Source: an uncultured Clostridia bacterium
GTDB taxonomy: Bacteria; Bacillota; Clostridia; Christensenellales; Borkfalkiaceae
DNA: 64,000 bases
NCBI GenBank assembly: GCA_947630325.1
Contig: CANRHB010000007.1
Span: forward strand, 34,527 to 98,526
Direction of reading: 5' to 3'
Below, one piece after another: positions 63,030 through 64,000 of the stretch. The translations under genes were made by a program, and so were the position numbers. A model generated the notes under the pieces. The model saw only the letters and a program-made list of their open reading frames with translations, ran no database searches and had not been told where the DNA came from. How positions within the stretch are numbered: the first letter of the stretch is position 1; each line of letters opens with the position of its first letter.

Positions 63030-63460
63030 AACTTTGACCCCCTCCCCCTCGGAGGGGGTTTAGCTTACATGCCCCCTCTTTAGGAGGGGGGTAGGGGGGC
63101 GTGTTCTATTGTCATTTCGCCCTGCGTCCTTAATTATGTCATTTCGCCCTGCGTCCTTAATTATGTCATTTCGACCCGCGCTCTCTCTATTGTCATTTCG
63201 AGTGGAGCGAAGCGGAATCGAGAAATCTCGCCTTATTATAATTAAGGTAGAGATGTCTCCACTTCGGTCGACATGACAATTTTAGAACGGCGTGCGGTAG
63301 AGATTCCTCGACTTCGCTACTTCGTCGCAGGCTCCTCGTGCCGCCCTTAGACAACATAGAACGTGCGGGCGGGGCGGAATGACATTTGAGAATGGCGTTC
63401 CGCATACATGCCCCTCCTTAGGAGGGGGGGTAGGGGGTGGTGTCCTTTGTTCTTCATCTT
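63030..63460. repeat. Family C, A/D and C repeats
   Basis: C at about 63039-63108 (CCCCCTCTTTAGGAGGGGG); two 30-base TGTCATTTCGCCCTGCG tandem units from about 63110; family A from about 63188 (TTGTCATTTCGAGTGGAG) to 63280; a D end (CTTCGTCGCAGGCTCCTCG, CGTGCGGGCGGGGCGGAATG) to 63385; C at 63408-63455. Confidence 0.8.
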
Positions 63461-63509
63461 GATGCATAAAAATTTTATGGCCGTGCAAACTGCGGATAGG
63501 AGGCAAAGA

Positions 63510-63752
63510 ATGGTTATTGCAAATCTCATTTCTTATATTCTCGTACTCACGGGCGCGTTGAATTGGGGGCTTTACGGCATTTTCAATTTCAACCTTGTAT
63601 CCGCCATTTTCACGGGTCCGCGCACGATCGGCGCCATCGTTGTGTATTCGCTCATTGCGGTCGCGGCGATCTGGCTGATCATCTCTCCCATCATCACGAG
63701 CGGTGCACTCAAGCTGATGGGCAACAGAGAAGTTCGCAAAGAACATTCGTAA
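63510..63752 (+). CDS. DUF378 family small membrane protein
   Basis: 80 residues from the ATG at 63510, preceded by ATAGGAGGCAAAGA. Two membrane segments: ISYILVLTGALNWGLYGIF and IGAIVVYSLIAVAAIWLII; the GALNWGLYG motif is diagnostic for DUF378/YuzA. The role is unknown. The longer open frame upstream is repeat sequence. Confidence 0.88.
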   Translation: MVIANLISYILVLTGALNWGLYGIFNFNLVSAIFTGPRTIGAIVVYSLIAVAAIWLIISPIITSGALKLMGNREVRKEHS

Positions 63753-63774
63753 AATACGCTACAATTTCACGGAG

Positions 63775-63797
63775 AGCGCCACATCGGCGCTTTTTCC
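63775..63797 (+). terminator. Terminator after the DUF378 gene
   Basis: AGCGCC (63775-63780) and GGCGCT (63786-63791) with a 5-base loop, followed by TTTTCCTTTT. Confidence 0.75.
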
Positions 63798-63824
63798 TTT
63801 TGTGCGATTTTATGCGCGTCATTC

Positions 63825-64000
63825 CGAGCGGCCATTCTCTAATAATGTCATTTCGCCCCGCGCTCTCTCTATTGTCATTTCGAGTGGAGCGAAGCGGAAT
63901 CGAGAAATCTCGCCTTATTATAATGCGGTAGAGATTCCTCGACTTCGCTACTTCGTCGCAGGCTCCTCGTGCCGCCCTTAGACAACATAGAACGTGCGGG
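63825..64000. repeat. Family A/D repeat running off the window
   Basis: GCGCTCTCTCTATTGTCATTTCGAG and CCTTATTATAATGCGG followed by the D end (GCAGGCTCCTCGTGCCGCC, AACATAGAACGTGCGGG) match the 63188-63380 cluster; the element continues beyond 64000. Confidence 0.8.

Noticed and set aside
1-64000. tRNA, rRNA or replication origin
   Set aside because: No cloverleaf, rRNA core or DnaA-box cluster was recognised by eye; a covariance-model search would be decisive.

Overview
The window looks like part of the chromosome of a GC-rich, endospore-forming member of the Firmicutes (Clostridia), probably an uncultured gut lineage. The lineage is inferred. The supports are a pro-sigma-K gene, a YlbJ-like sporulation membrane protein, RNase Y, TrmK, NrdR, YitT, and the Firmicute gene order polC locus-rimP-nusA-ylxR-ylxQ-infB-rbfA. 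No rRNA, tRNA, CRISPR array, transposase or phage gene was seen. Nearly all genes are on the + strand, and many are joined by 1-4 base ATGA/TAATG overlaps. Most convincing promoters are TTGACA/TATAAT-like with a 17-base spacer.

Layout. 1-9.0 kb: a four-gene overlapping operon of two very large secreted Ig-like/MBG-type proteins around an ABC ATPase and permease. 9.0-11.0 kb: UlaG-like hydrolase, C_GCAxxG-type protein, small lipoprotein. 11.1-16.4 kb: RNase Y, a Cys/Asn/Gly-rich small protein, YitT, and nrdR-ispG. 17.0-27.7 kb: a PolC-derived exonuclease without PHP or polymerase domains at the usual polC position, then rimP-nusA-rnpM-L7Ae-infB-rbfA-nrnA-truB-ribF-endonuclease IV-like. 27.7-30.7 kb: M24 peptidase, efp, dtd, MBL hydrolase. 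30.7-37.2 kb: patatin and ComEC-like MBL genes leading into aroC-aroB-aroE-aroQ-aroK and a FabG-like reductase. 37.2-44.7 kb: dgt-dnaG-rpoD-trmK-nif3-zinc-ribbon protein-alr, with shared palindromes at both ends. 45-50.3 kb: membrane protein, rsmD-coaD, two tandem DAHP synthases and prephenate dehydratase. 50.8-53.5 kb: ylbJ (- strand) and an ABC-F ATPase. 53.8-57.4 kb: a Met-rich leader peptide with an attenuator-like terminator, then metN-metI-metQ. 57.4-63.8 kb: sigK, methyltransferase, pseudouridine synthase, a large membrane-anchored protein, and a small DUF378-type protein.

The gene content joins housekeeping (replication, transcription, translation start), the shikimate/phenylalanine pathway split between two loci (aroA not present here), methionine uptake, sporulation control and cell-surface proteins. 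Nearly every long intergenic gap is filled by several families of GC-rich palindromic extragenic repeats, roughly 5 kb in total. The observations most worth a second look are the Met-rich attenuator before metNIQ, the polymerase-less polC locus, the palindromes at the dgt/dnaG/rpoD promoter repeated at alr, apparently leaderless genes, and the repeat families.
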